From Alphaproteobacteria bacterium (lineage in GTDB: Bacteria > Pseudomonadota > Alphaproteobacteria > Micavibrionales > Micavibrionaceae), in the NCBI GenBank assembly GCA_021775915.1, contig JAJFGW010000007.1, positions 1 to 64,000 on the forward strand: 64,000 nucleotides of DNA, read 5' to 3'. The notes beneath the pieces are model-generated. The model was given only the letters and a program-made list of their open reading frames with translations, had not been told where the DNA came from and ran no database searches. Below, piece by piece: positions 28,498-38,003 of the stretch; within the stretch, counting starts at the first letter, position 1; every line of letters starts with the position of its first letter. The position numbers were made by a program, and so were the translations under genes.

Positions 28498-29013
28498 ATG
28501 AGCACAGAATATCATAGCAACTGGCCAAAAAATGTTAAGAAACCCACAGCCTATGTGCTTGTCGGATTACCCGGCAGTGGCAAAAGCACATGGGCAAAAA
28601 AAGGTCCCAAAGCGCCCCTGCCTATAGCCTCTACTGATAAATTCATTGAGCAATACGCAAAAGAAAACACCCTGCCCTACGATAAGGCTTTCAAAAAGCA
28701 CTACAAAAAAGCAACGCAGATGATGAAGGAACAAGTCGCAGGGCTACGGGAAAAGGCCGCGCCATTTATATGGGACCAGGTCAATTTGACGCCAAAAGAA
28801 CGCGCCGCTATTTACAAGCTTCTCCATGACACGCACAGGATTGTTTTTGTCTGTTTTGATACGCCTCTGGAAGAGTGCCTTACGCGCCACGCCAAAAGAG
28901 ACCGCGACGGCGGCGAAGCGGTTGATGAAAAACGCATCAAAAAACTGGCAAGCACAATGAGCCTTCCGGACAAATCCGAACCCCATGACAAGATCGTTAT
29001 TATAAAACAATGA
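28498..29013 (+). CDS. P-loop ATPase/kinase (AAA_33 / polynucleotide-kinase-like)
   Basis: YVLVGLPGSGKSTWAKK Walker A; WDQVNLTPKERAAIYKLL; start at ATG 28498. Confidence 0.75.
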   Translation: MSTEYHSNWPKNVKKPTAYVLVGLPGSGKSTWAKKGPKAPLPIASTDKFIEQYAKENTLPYDKAFKKHYKKATQMMKEQVAGLREKAAPFIWDQVNLTPKERAAIYKLLHDTHRIVFVCFDTPLEECLTRHAKRDRDGGEAVDEKRIKKLASTMSLPDKSEPHDKIVIIKQ

Positions 29014-29702
29014 GCTGGCACACCAACATCCTTACATTGTTCCCCGAGATGTTCCCGGGGTCTTTGGGGCAATCGCTGTCCGGCAAGGCCTTGGAAAGCG
29101 GGCTGTGGTCTTATAGCGCCGTGAATATCCGTGACTTTGCAGAAGGCGTGCATAAAAGCGTCGATGACACACCCTATGGCGGCGGCGCGGGCATGGTGAT
29201 GCGCGCAGATATTATTGAGAAGGCGCTGCTGTCCGTTAAACAGCCGGGCCGAAAAATATACCTCTCCCCGCGCGGTAAACCGCTCACCCAAAAGCTGGCG
29301 CAGGAATTAGCGCAGGAGCAAACACTCACGCTTCTTTGTGGCCGTTATGAAGGCGTAGACCAGCGCATACTCGACGCCCATGAGTTCGAGGAAATATCTA
29401 TCGGCGATTACGTCCTTTCCGGCGGCGAACCGGCGGCGCTGATATTAATGGATGCCTGCATTCGCCTATTGCCCGGTGTGATGGGCAATGAAGACACGCC
29501 GTTAGAGGAAAGTTTCTCGCAAGGACTGCTGGAATACCCACATTATACCCGCCCTGCGGAATGGACGGACAGCCACGGAATCACTCACAGCGCCCCCGAA
29601 ATCCTGAAATCCGGCAATCATGCTAAAATCGCGGAGTGGCGGCACGAACAATCCGAAAAAATCACAAAAGAACGCAGGCCGGATTTACTTAAAAGCACTT
29701 GA
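29010..29702 (+). CDS. trmD: tRNA (guanosine(37)-N1)-methyltransferase TrmD
   Basis: ILTLFPEMFPGSLGQSLSGKAL, DDTPYGGGAGMVMR, LLCGRYEGVDQRIL, EEISIGDYVLSGGEPAALILMDACIRLLPGV. Confidence 0.97.
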   Translation: MSWHTNILTLFPEMFPGSLGQSLSGKALESGLWSYSAVNIRDFAEGVHKSVDDTPYGGGAGMVMRADIIEKALLSVKQPGRKIYLSPRGKPLTQKLAQELAQEQTLTLLCGRYEGVDQRILDAHEFEEISIGDYVLSGGEPAALILMDACIRLLPGVMGNEDTPLEESFSQGLLEYPHYTRPAEWTDSHGITHSAPEILKSGNHAKIAEWRHEQSEKITKERRPDLLKST

Positions 29703-29766
29703 CGTAAAACGAAATTATTGTCTATATTGCGTCACCTCAATTCACCCATGTTTTTTATGGAGAAAA

Positions 29767-30330
29767 ATGATGAAAGCCACTGTCGCACTTACCGCTCTGT
29801 CAGCTCTGTTATTTGCAGGAACACCTGCTCTGGCAGCGGAAGAGAATATAGATGATACTATCCACATAAAATCATCAATACATGCCAGTAATTTTTTGCT
29901 TGAAGCAAAACATGCAACATGCACAAAAGATCGTCACATAGCTGATGTAAAAATAAGCATGATGATTCAAAAACTCGGTGAAGGAAAATACGACGACAAA
30001 ACAATAAATGAAAAAGAGAGAAGCATTCGAAGAATCTATAAAGATATGATCAGTCCCGTTATGGCTGAATCACTTGATGATTTGATGAAAACAGTGATGG
30101 CAGAAGATAGCAATTATTATCTGGGGCATAACATTCAATCCGCGCTTACTGTGAGGAACAACGACCCCTTCCGCACTCAGGTATATAAATATTTTTCGGT
30201 CCAGGCCACAAACTCTTTCTACGGACTATTTCTCAGAGCGTTAAAGCATGAGAAACTATACATGCCAGTTATTAGTAACCCCTCCGTTCAAGTTGACGTG
30301 CAGGACAAGCCCTCACCACTCTGCCCCTGA
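29767..30330 (+). CDS. Hypothetical secreted protein
   Basis: MMKATVALTALSALLFAGTPALAAEE signal peptide; ATG 29767 after GGAG; track start 29620 lies inside trmD. Confidence 0.7.
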   Translation: MMKATVALTALSALLFAGTPALAAEENIDDTIHIKSSIHASNFLLEAKHATCTKDRHIADVKISMMIQKLGEGKYDDKTINEKERSIRRIYKDMISPVMAESLDDLMKTVMAEDSNYYLGHNIQSALTVRNNDPFRTQVYKYFSVQATNSFYGLFLRALKHEKLYMPVISNPSVQVDVQDKPSPLCP

Positions 30331-30477
30331 CTTTTTCCTTTAAAAAGCTTGCATTTACGGGGCTGAGACTGTAAAAAGCCCTGTTCTTAGATGAACGCCC
30401 ATTAAAAAGACAAATGAACCGCCGGGTTTAACCGCCTGATTATCGGGTTCTTATAAGGGAAAAAAGGATAGAAGACG

Positions 30478-30984
30478 ATGAATACAGTACAAAAACTGGA
30501 AGCAAAGCAACTAGAGCAGCTCCAGAAAAACAGCAAACTTCCAAATTTTTCACCCGGTGATACCGTGCGCGTTAATGTGCGTGTACGAGAAGGCAACCGG
30601 GAGCGTGTACAGGCCTATGAAGGTGTGTGTATTGCCAAAAGTGGCGGCGGCGTCAATGCCAGCTTTACCGTTCGTAAAATCAGTTACGGCGAAGGTGTAG
30701 AGAGAATTTTCCCACTTTTCAGCCCACGGATTGAAAGCGTTGATCTTATACGTCGTGGCTCTGTGCGCCGTGCCAAACTTTATTACCTGCGCACCCGCCG
30801 TGGTAAATCTGCCCGTATTGCAGAACGTACGACAGGCCATGGTCTTGAAGAAGCGGCTGCGGCAAGCACTGCGGAAAGAGAAGCCAGAAAAGCGGCGAAG
30901 AAAGAAGCTAAATCTAAAAAAGCTGAAGGTAAAAAAGATAAGCCTAAAGCCGCAAAGAAAACAAAAGCTAAAAAAGAGGGCTAA
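30478..30984 (+). CDS. rplS: 50S ribosomal protein L19 with Lys/Ala-rich C-terminal tail
   Basis: [82 protein letters not shown]. Confidence 0.97.
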   Translation: MNTVQKLEAKQLEQLQKNSKLPNFSPGDTVRVNVRVREGNRERVQAYEGVCIAKSGGGVNASFTVRKISYGEGVERIFPLFSPRIESVDLIRRGSVRRAKLYYLRTRRGKSARIAERTTGHGLEEAAAASTAEREARKAAKKEAKSKKAEGKKDKPKAAKKTKAKKEG

Positions 30985-30994
30985 ACCCCTCTGC

Positions 30995-31025
30995 CGTCAT
31001 TGCGGGCACTGCGCTCGCAATGACG
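30995..31025. repeat. Short palindromic repeat (CGTCATTGCG family)
   Basis: CGTCATTGCG (30995-31004) / CGCAATGACG (31016-31025), perfect 10-bp arms. Confidence 0.65.
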
Positions 31026-31040
31026 TAAATATCAGCTTAT

Positions 31041-31205
31041 TTATGGCTTAGGTGTCCAGGCGGCTCCTGACCCTGCAACTGACCCGCTCACTAATTTTCC
31101 TAACCCGGCAGCCTCCCTGAAGGCGGATAAATCCGGTGGATTCTTCCCTACCAGTTCTGTGGTTAACGGGCCCTCTGCTGCAAATCCTTTAAAAGTCATC
31201 CCCAT
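31041..31205 (-). CDS. Candidate 54-aa small protein, below ORF-track cutoff
   Basis: MGMTFKGFAAEGPLTTELVGKNPPDLSAFREAAGLGKLVSGSVAGSGAAWTPKP* read by hand. Confidence 0.35.
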   Translation of the reverse strand: MGMTFKGFAAEGPLTTELVGKNPPDLSAFREAAGLGKLVSGSVAGSGAAWTPKP

Positions 31206-31251
31206 TTTACTCGTATCCCTAACGTGAATCTATTCTGTTCAACTCTGATTT

Positions 31252-31617
31252 TTATGCATTACCAACTTCTATTGGTACGCTCAGCTCCAACAAACTGCCA
31301 TCCGGGCGGATAGCTGTAAGCAAAGCCTCTTTATTATTTTCGAATGTATGCGCCATAACTTCCGATACCGTTCCTATAAAGAACGAATTTTCATGAAGGA
31401 TGGCATGAACGGACAGGTTTTTACTGTTAACCAGAATAGTGTCCGCCCGCGCATAAACGGGATCAGAAAAGGCAATACAGACCTGCCCTCTATGATTACT
31501 CATGAACGCGGCATTAATGCCGACCTCATGACCTTCCTGTTCTAAAGCTTCTGCAATCATATCTATAACCTCCTGTTGCGCTGCAAAAAAATCTGCTGCG
31601 CCAGATTGATTATACAA
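31252..31617 (-). CDS. Hypothetical protein (121 aa)
   Basis: ORF in intergenic space; no competing frame of similar quality. Confidence 0.55.
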   Translation of the reverse strand: MYNQSGAADFFAAQQEVIDMIAEALEQEGHEVGINAAFMSNHRGQVCIAFSDPVYARADTILVNSKNLSVHAILHENSFFIGTVSEVMAHTFENNKEALLTAIRPDGSLLELSVPIEVGNA

Positions 31618-31715
31618 AATAAATGGTTAATCTCGTGTTAACATAAGCTTTATTAATCCATGAGTATGCGCGCAAATAGCGTGACACATACAAGCGTGAC
31701 AGCTATATATTTTGC

Positions 31716-33125
31716 ATGACTGACAAACCTCGCACATTATTTGAAAAAATCTGGGACGACCATGTTGTAGACAAACAGGAAGATAACACCTGTCTAATCT
31801 ATATTGACCGTCACCTGGTGCATGAAGTCACCTCGCCGCAGGCCTTTGAAGGGCTACGTATGGCCGGGCGCAAGGTGCATAACCTTGGTGGCACGCTGGC
31901 CGTTGCCGACCATAATGTCCCCACCAGCGACCGCAGCGCAGGAATCAAGGAAGAAGACAGCCGCATTCAGATAGAGGAGCTTTCCCGGAACTGCAAAGAA
32001 TTCGGGGTCGAGCTGTTTGACATGAACGACAAGCGTCAGGGCATTGTTCATATTATTGGCCCGGAACAGGGCTTTACCCTGCCCGGCACCACGATTGTTT
32101 GCGGCGACAGCCATACGGCGACACATGGCGCGTTCGGGGCGCTGGCTTTCGGAATCGGTACGTCGGAGGTTGAGCATGTGCTGGCAACGCAGACCTTAAT
32201 CCAGAAGCCCGCCAAGAATATGCGCATTACCGTGAATGGCACCCTGCCCCCCTTCGTCACCGCGAAAGACATAGTTTTAGCCATTATCGCGCGCATAGGA
32301 ACGGCTGGCGGCACGGGATACGTTATTGAATTTACCGGGGACGCCGTGCAAGGCCTGTCAATGGAAGGCCGCATGACGATATGCAATATGGCGATTGAGG
32401 GCGGTGCCCGCGCCGGTCTGATCGCGCCTGATCTCACCACATTTGAATATCTCAAAGGCCTCCCCAAAGCGCCCCGCGGCGCAGACTGGGACAAGGCCGT
32501 TGCCTATTGGCAAAGTCTGCCGAGCGATGAGGGCGCGACTTATGACGAGGAAATTACGCTGAATGCCGCAGACATCGCACCACTCGTCACATGGGGCACC
32601 AGCCCTCAGGACGCGCTTCCCATTACAAGCGCTGTCCCCGACCCGGCGGCCGAAAGTGACGAAAACAAACGTCAATCCATGCAGCGCGCGCTGGATTATA
32701 TGGACCTGACCCCCGGCACGAAATTACAGGACATCGCGATTGATAAAGTCTTTATCGGTTCCTGTACCAATGGCCGGATTGAGGACATACGCGCCGCCGC
32801 GGACATAGCCAAAGGCCGCAAGGTGGCAGATAATATTTACGCCATGGTCGTTCCCGGCTCCGGGCTTGTGAAAGAGCAAGCCGAGAACGAAGGGCTGGAT
32901 AAAATTCTGACAGAGGCCGGATTTGATTGGCGCGAACCGGGATGCTCGATGTGTCTTGCCATGAATGCCGACCGTTTGGAACCGGGCGAACGCTGCGCCA
33001 GCACATCCAACCGCAATTTTGAAGGCCGTCAAGGCCGTGGCAGCCGCACCCATTTGATGAGCCCCGCTATGGCAACGGCAGCGGCCATCACCGGAAAATT
33101 AACGGATGTGCGGGAATTAAACTAA
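31716..33125 (+). CDS. leuC: 3-isopropylmalate dehydratase large subunit
   Basis: [75 protein letters not shown]. Confidence 0.98.
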   Translation: MTDKPRTLFEKIWDDHVVDKQEDNTCLIYIDRHLVHEVTSPQAFEGLRMAGRKVHNLGGTLAVADHNVPTSDRSAGIKEEDSRIQIEELSRNCKEFGVELFDMNDKRQGIVHIIGPEQGFTLPGTTIVCGDSHTATHGAFGALAFGIGTSEVEHVLATQTLIQKPAKNMRITVNGTLPPFVTAKDIVLAIIARIGTAGGTGYVIEFTGDAVQGLSMEGRMTICNMAIEGGARAGLIAPDLTTFEYLKGLPKAPRGADWDKAVAYWQSLPSDEGATYDEEITLNAADIAPLVTWGTSPQDALPITSAVPDPAAESDENKRQSMQRALDYMDLTPGTKLQDIAIDKVFIGSCTNGRIEDIRAAADIAKGRKVADNIYAMVVPGSGLVKEQAENEGLDKILTEAGFDWREPGCSMCLAMNADRLEPGERCASTSNRNFEGRQGRGSRTHLMSPAMATAAAITGKLTDVRELN

Positions 33126-33754
33126 CGCGGCGAAGGATTGTTTCCTGCGCCTGCGCTATAAGACTCCAAAATCAACTTCCTGTTAAGAATACGGAACACA
33201 TGATTTTCCGGCGTATCAAGTCCGCCATGTTTTGCGATAAGCGCGAGATAGTCTTCTTCGTTATGATCTTCTCTAGGGCTGTACCCTTTATCTCTGGCCA
33301 GACCAATTTCAAAAATCTGCATTTCGTACAGCATTTGCTGTTGCGTTAACCAAACGGGCATAGCATCAGGCTTAAAGACAATCTTGCCATCTTTATCTTT
33401 AGGACGTTCTGTCATTACAATATTAGGGTAATCTTTTCCATCAAGATTCAAGAAAAGCTTCCATTCACCAGTAGTCCCCTGCTCGGCAATCATTTTATGC
33501 TTCGTATCTTTAAGCTCAGACCACCGGCCATAGTTTCCAAGCGTAAACAACAAAATGACATTGTTACGATAATGCACAATTCTTTTATTATCCCAAGCCG
33601 ATGTCTCTACACGGGGATTGGTAATGTAAGAAGAGCGTTCAGGCTGGTCTTTTATCTCTGAAGAGTTTGAACCGCATCCGGCCAGCATAAAACTCAAACC
33701 AAGAGAAGCCAAAACAAGCCCCCCTTTTTTACCTATAAGTTTGTTTATATTCAC
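33122..33754 (-). CDS. Hypothetical lipoprotein
   Basis: [20 protein letters not shown] lipobox. Confidence 0.7.
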   Translation of the reverse strand: MNINKLIGKKGGLVLASLGLSFMLAGCGSNSSEIKDQPERSSYITNPRVETSAWDNKRIVHYRNNVILLFTLGNYGRWSELKDTKHKMIAEQGTTGEWKLFLNLDGKDYPNIVMTERPKDKDGKIVFKPDAMPVWLTQQQMLYEMQIFEIGLARDKGYSPREDHNEEDYLALIAKHGGLDTPENHVFRILNRKLILESYSAGAGNNPSPR

Positions 33755-33807
33755 TATCTATTCCTCCGGCAGAGCAAAATCCAGATCGAGACTACAGCGA
33801 GAAAGGC

Positions 33808-33839
33808 CAATATGTCAATTGTTTTTTGTTGACATATTG
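33808..33839. promoter_or_regulatory. Perfect palindrome carrying outward-facing TTGACA motifs
   Basis: CAATATGTCAA-TTGTTTTTTG-TTGACATATTG between divergent genes. Confidence 0.6.
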
Positions 33840-33865
33840 AGTATTTGTTCGATAAAAAGAGGCCT

Positions 33866-34420
33866 ATGTCTGTTTGGTATCACTACATTAGAGAAACGAA
33901 CCTGAAGAAATGCCTGGAACATAAGGCTCTTTTCGGGCGTTCACCCTTTATCCGGCGGGAAGATACGGCCCCTACCCTGCCTCAGGAGGCTTGTAGAAAA
34001 GCCATATGGGGGTTTCGGGAAGACAATCCGAATATAATAGATAAGCTCCGCGAAGACATCGCCCATGGGGAACGCCTCTATTTACTGGAGATTGAAACAC
34101 AGGCTTCCGATGAGATTTATGTCTGTGACACAAGCGTTTTTAAAAGCATCAGGGAAGAAAAATTTCCGGACAACATTGAATGGGACTCTCTAAAAGGAAA
34201 AGAACTGCGCAGTGCCTACAACGAACAAAGCAAATTACTCTATGCTCAATACTGGGAAAGCCTTGTGCCTTTCTCTCAATATGTTTCGGGAAATTACGCA
34301 GAACCTGAAATTGTTTGCTTTAATGACATTCCCTTTGACCGCATCAAATGCATTCACAAAACTGACGAATTCAAATCACCGCCTCCTAACCCTAAAATGT
34401 TTGAATTTCTTTTAAAGTAA
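33866..34420 (+). CDS. Hypothetical protein, possible ADP-ribosyltransferase-like fold
   Basis: VWYHYIRETNLKKCLEHKALFG...LYLLEIETQ...EPEIVCFNDIPFDRIKCIHK; weak pattern resemblance only. Confidence 0.5.
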   Translation: MSVWYHYIRETNLKKCLEHKALFGRSPFIRREDTAPTLPQEACRKAIWGFREDNPNIIDKLREDIAHGERLYLLEIETQASDEIYVCDTSVFKSIREEKFPDNIEWDSLKGKELRSAYNEQSKLLYAQYWESLVPFSQYVSGNYAEPEIVCFNDIPFDRIKCIHKTDEFKSPPPNPKMFEFLLK

Positions 34421-34464
34421 AATCCAGCTTAACTTACAAGCCACATTATGCTTTGATAAGGGCC

Positions 34465-35160
34465 ATGAATACATGGCCAGACGATTTTGACCTGCAAGAG
34501 TCTCCTGAAACAGGGGAAAGGATCAGGCCGTTTATAGAAACGCAGATGGCGGCCTTAAAGGCCTTTGATATAAAGCGCCGGGAATGGGTGCAGCAGAACC
34601 TGCCTCCCACGTACGAAATGACGTATTTCTTTCACGATCACGCTTACCGCGCCGCTGATGACATCAAGAAAACCGCGCTTCATATGGGGCTATCAGATAT
34701 TACCGCCGAAAACCTGTATTGGGCAATGCTACCGCATGACATCGGGAAAAGTCTTCTACCGCTTCATATATGGGACGTCATTGAAAAACCGGAAAATGCC
34801 ATTAAAAAGCTGCGTCGCTCTCATACCGAACTCGGTGTTGGCATTGTTGGCGAAGTGCTCGGCGATATAGGACACCCCTTTATCGAATTGATGGCTGATA
34901 TTATGCTGAACCACCACGAACAAATGGACGGCGAAGGCTTTTTAGGTAAGAAAGGCGATGAACTTTCCACGCCGGTGCGACTGGCATGTATCATCGAGAG
35001 CTTTGATGGCTACAGCATCGCCCGCCCGCATTTCGGCGACCGCGATATTTCCGTTGCCAGCGTTTTAAAACGCATGCGCGAAGAAAAAGGCGATAGCATT
35101 TATGACATGGAACTGTTTGAAGCCTTTGCGGATATGAAGATGGAAGAGGAAAAGAACTGA
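34465..35160 (+). CDS. HD domain protein, degenerate HD-GYP-like
   Basis: [60 protein letters not shown]. Confidence 0.75.
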   Translation: MNTWPDDFDLQESPETGERIRPFIETQMAALKAFDIKRREWVQQNLPPTYEMTYFFHDHAYRAADDIKKTALHMGLSDITAENLYWAMLPHDIGKSLLPLHIWDVIEKPENAIKKLRRSHTELGVGIVGEVLGDIGHPFIELMADIMLNHHEQMDGEGFLGKKGDELSTPVRLACIIESFDGYSIARPHFGDRDISVASVLKRMREEKGDSIYDMELFEAFADMKMEEEKN

Positions 35161-35744
35161 TGAACCCCTTTACAACACTAACCGCTATTGCCGCACCAAT
35201 GCCGATGATCAATATCGACACCGATATGATTATTCCAAAGCAGTTTTTGCGCAGCATCAAACGTACGGGCTTTGGCGTGAATTTATTTAATGACATGCGC
35301 TATGATGAACAAGGCAACGAGAAACCTGATTTTGTGCTGAACCAGGAACCGTACAGAAAAGCGCAAATTATTGTGGCCGGTGATAATTTTGGCTGCGGCT
35401 CCTCCCGCGAACATGCGCCGTGGGCGCTACTGGATTTTGGCGTACGCTGTGTTATCGCGCCGAGCTTTGCCGATATTTTTTACAATAACTGTTTCAAGAA
35501 TGGCATTTTGCCGCTCGCCCTGCCGCAGGAACAAATTGACGCTTTAATGAAAGAAGCCGCCGCTGGGAATGAAATAACCGTAGATCTGGAAAACCAAACC
35601 GTTTCAGCTTACTCTTTTAAGATTGATAAATTTCGCAAACATTGCCTGCTAAATGGGCTGGATGACATTGGTTTAACGCTGGAGAAACAATCACTTATCG
35701 CCGACTACGAAACCAAAAATAAACAGGAAAAACCATGGCTGTAA
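35160..35744 (+). CDS. leuD: 3-isopropylmalate dehydratase small subunit
   Basis: [71 protein letters not shown]. Confidence 0.97.
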   Translation: MNPFTTLTAIAAPMPMINIDTDMIIPKQFLRSIKRTGFGVNLFNDMRYDEQGNEKPDFVLNQEPYRKAQIIVAGDNFGCGSSREHAPWALLDFGVRCVIAPSFADIFYNNCFKNGILPLALPQEQIDALMKEAAAGNEITVDLENQTVSAYSFKIDKFRKHCLLNGLDDIGLTLEKQSLIADYETKNKQEKPWL

Positions 35745-36841
35745 AACATAAATTAATGATCCTTCCCGGTGACGGTATTGGCCCTGAAGTAACCGCAGAA
35801 GTTAAAAAGCTCACCGGCTGGCTGGAAAGTAACAGCGACATTTCATTTGAAATTGAAGAAGATGAAATCGGCGGCGCGGCGATTGATAAATACGGCGTGC
35901 CTCTATCTGATGAAACGCTGAAAAAATGCGCAGATATGGGCACGATCCTGATGGGTGCCGTCGGCGGCCCTAAATGGGACGATATTGATTATAATATTCG
36001 CCCCGAAGCGGGCTTGCTCAAACTACGCAAAGAGCTTGATCTATTCGCTAACTTGCGCCCGGCGATTGTCTTTGACGCCCTGATTGATGCCAGCACGTTA
36101 AAACCGGAAATCGTCAAAGGACTCGATATTCTTATTGTCCGCGAGCTGACCGGCGGGGTTTATTTCGGTGAGCCGCGCGGCATTGAAGATATAGGTAATG
36201 GCGAGCGGCGCGGGTTTAACACGCAGGTTTACACGACACCGGAAATTCGCCGTGTCGGCTGCGTTGCTTTTGAACTGGCCCGCAAGCGCGGCAATAAAAT
36301 TCATTCTTGCGAAAAAGCCAACGTCATGGAATCCGGCAAGCTATGGCGCGAAGAAATCACAAAACTGCATCAGGAACATTATTCCGATGTTGAGCTTATC
36401 CATATGTATGCCGATAACTGCGCCATGCAACTTTTGCGCAACCCCTCACAATTCGATGTCATTGTCACAGACAATCTGTTCGGCGATATTTTGTCCGATG
36501 AAGCGGCGATGCTGACCGGCAGCCTTGGCATGCTTCCTTCGGCCTCTTTAGGGGGCGATGATAAAGGGTTATATGAACCCGTTCACGGTTCCGCGCCGGA
36601 CATCGCCGGGCAAGGAAAGGCCAACCCACTGGCAACAATCTTGAGTTTTGCCATGGCCCTGCGCTATTCTTTTGAGCGCAGCGATTTGGCAGACCGGGTA
36701 GAGCACGCCGCGCAGGACGTTTTAACGCAAGAGCTACGCACCGCAGACATTATGGCCGTGGGCTGCACGGAAATATCGACAAATGCCATGGGCGATGCCG
36801 TCATTGGCGCGCTCGATAAAGCCATAGCGGAGGCCGCATAA
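35735..36841 (+). CDS. leuB: 3-isopropylmalate dehydrogenase
   Basis: [69 protein letters not shown]. Confidence 0.97.
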   Translation: MAVKHKLMILPGDGIGPEVTAEVKKLTGWLESNSDISFEIEEDEIGGAAIDKYGVPLSDETLKKCADMGTILMGAVGGPKWDDIDYNIRPEAGLLKLRKELDLFANLRPAIVFDALIDASTLKPEIVKGLDILIVRELTGGVYFGEPRGIEDIGNGERRGFNTQVYTTPEIRRVGCVAFELARKRGNKIHSCEKANVMESGKLWREEITKLHQEHYSDVELIHMYADNCAMQLLRNPSQFDVIVTDNLFGDILSDEAAMLTGSLGMLPSASLGGDDKGLYEPVHGSAPDIAGQGKANPLATILSFAMALRYSFERSDLADRVEHAAQDVLTQELRTADIMAVGCTEISTNAMGDAVIGALDKAIAEAA

Positions 36842-37161
36842 TGTTTAATATAGGGCACATACAAGAAATACAGCTAAATGAAGGCTTTATGTGGGCCACT
36901 GTTTTATTCTCTCTGGCCCTGTTCGCACTCACTGCCTTCCTGACCGTAAAAACCTACAAAAAGAAGATCAGCGTCGGCACCGAGAGCATGATCGGAGATA
37001 CCGGACATATTGTCGAATGGAAAAACAACAAAGGCCGCATTCGTGTTCAGGGCGAAATATGGCACGCCGTTTCTGATGAAAAACTCGATCTAAAAAAAGA
37101 CGACAAAGTTCTTATTAGCGCCATTGAAGACCTGAATTTAAAAATCAAAATTATTGAATAA
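36841..37161 (+). CDS. NfeD-like protein
   Basis: One TM helix then IGDTGHIVEWKNNKGRIRVQGEIWHAVSDEKLDLKKDDKVLI OB-like domain; adjacent slipin. Confidence 0.8.
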   Translation: MFNIGHIQEIQLNEGFMWATVLFSLALFALTAFLTVKTYKKKISVGTESMIGDTGHIVEWKNNKGRIRVQGEIWHAVSDEKLDLKKDDKVLISAIEDLNLKIKIIE

Positions 37162-37174
37162 AAGGAGAAATTAA

Positions 37175-37933
37175 ATGGAATTTATAGCTGCTATTCTTGT
37201 ATTTGTAATTGTTCTGCTGATTGCTTCATTCCGGATCGTCAAGGAATATGAGCGCGGCGTGATCTATACTTTCGGTAAGTATTCCGGCAGCCGCAACCCC
37301 GGTATTCAGCTTGTTATCCCGCTGGTCCAGCAAATGATGCTGGTCGATATACGGATACGCACCGAGGACATCCCATCGCAAGATGTTATTTCCCGCGACA
37401 ATGTCTCGGTCAAGGTCAATGCCGTGGTTTATTACCGCGTTGTCGAGCCTTCCTACGCCATTAACCGGGTTGAAAACTTTATCGTAGCCACGAGCCAGCT
37501 CGCGCAAACAACACTGCGCTCTGTCCTTGGCAAGCACGAGCTTGATGAAATGCTAACCGCACGCGATAAACTGAATAATGACATACAGGACATTCTCGAT
37601 AGCCAGACCGATGGCTGGGGCATTAAGGTCACCAATGTCGAGATCAAGCATATTGATATAGACCCAAGCATGGTGCGCGCGATTGCCAAGCAAGCCGAGG
37701 CCGAGCGGATACGCCGCGCCAAGATCATCAATGCCGAAGGAGAATTTCAAGCTGCCGAGCAACTCGATGAAGCCGCTAAAATCCTCGCCAAGCGCCCGGA
37801 AACAATGCAACTTCGCTATCTCGGCACGCTAGGGGAGTTCACCAACGCCAAGAGCAGCACCATTGTCCTGCCTATGCCTCTGGATATGCTCAGCGGGGCG
37901 ATCAAAGGGCTGAGTGGTAAAAAGGCAGCTTAA
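37175..37933 (+). CDS. Slipin / SPFH (band 7) family protein
   Basis: IVKEYERGVIYTFGKYSGSRNPGIQLVIPLVQQMMLVDIRIRTEDIPSQDVISRDNVSVKVNAVVYYRV. Confidence 0.93.
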   Translation: MEFIAAILVFVIVLLIASFRIVKEYERGVIYTFGKYSGSRNPGIQLVIPLVQQMMLVDIRIRTEDIPSQDVISRDNVSVKVNAVVYYRVVEPSYAINRVENFIVATSQLAQTTLRSVLGKHELDEMLTARDKLNNDIQDILDSQTDGWGIKVTNVEIKHIDIDPSMVRAIAKQAEAERIRRAKIINAEGEFQAAEQLDEAAKILAKRPETMQLRYLGTLGEFTNAKSSTIVLPMPLDMLSGAIKGLSGKKAA

Positions 37934-37951
37934 CTTAAGGTGACACACGTA

Positions 37952-37979
37952 AAAAAGGCCCCTTACCGGGGCCTTTTTC
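37952..37979 (+). terminator. Rho-independent terminator
   Basis: AAAAAGGCCCC-TTAC-CGGGGCCTTTTTC. Confidence 0.9.
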
Positions 37980-38003
37980 TTAAACTATAGAGAAAGAATT
38001 CTC

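Noticed and set aside
29620-29766. N-terminal extension of the secreted protein after trmD
   Set aside because: Lies inside trmD; ATG 29767 begins a clean signal peptide with GGAG upstream.
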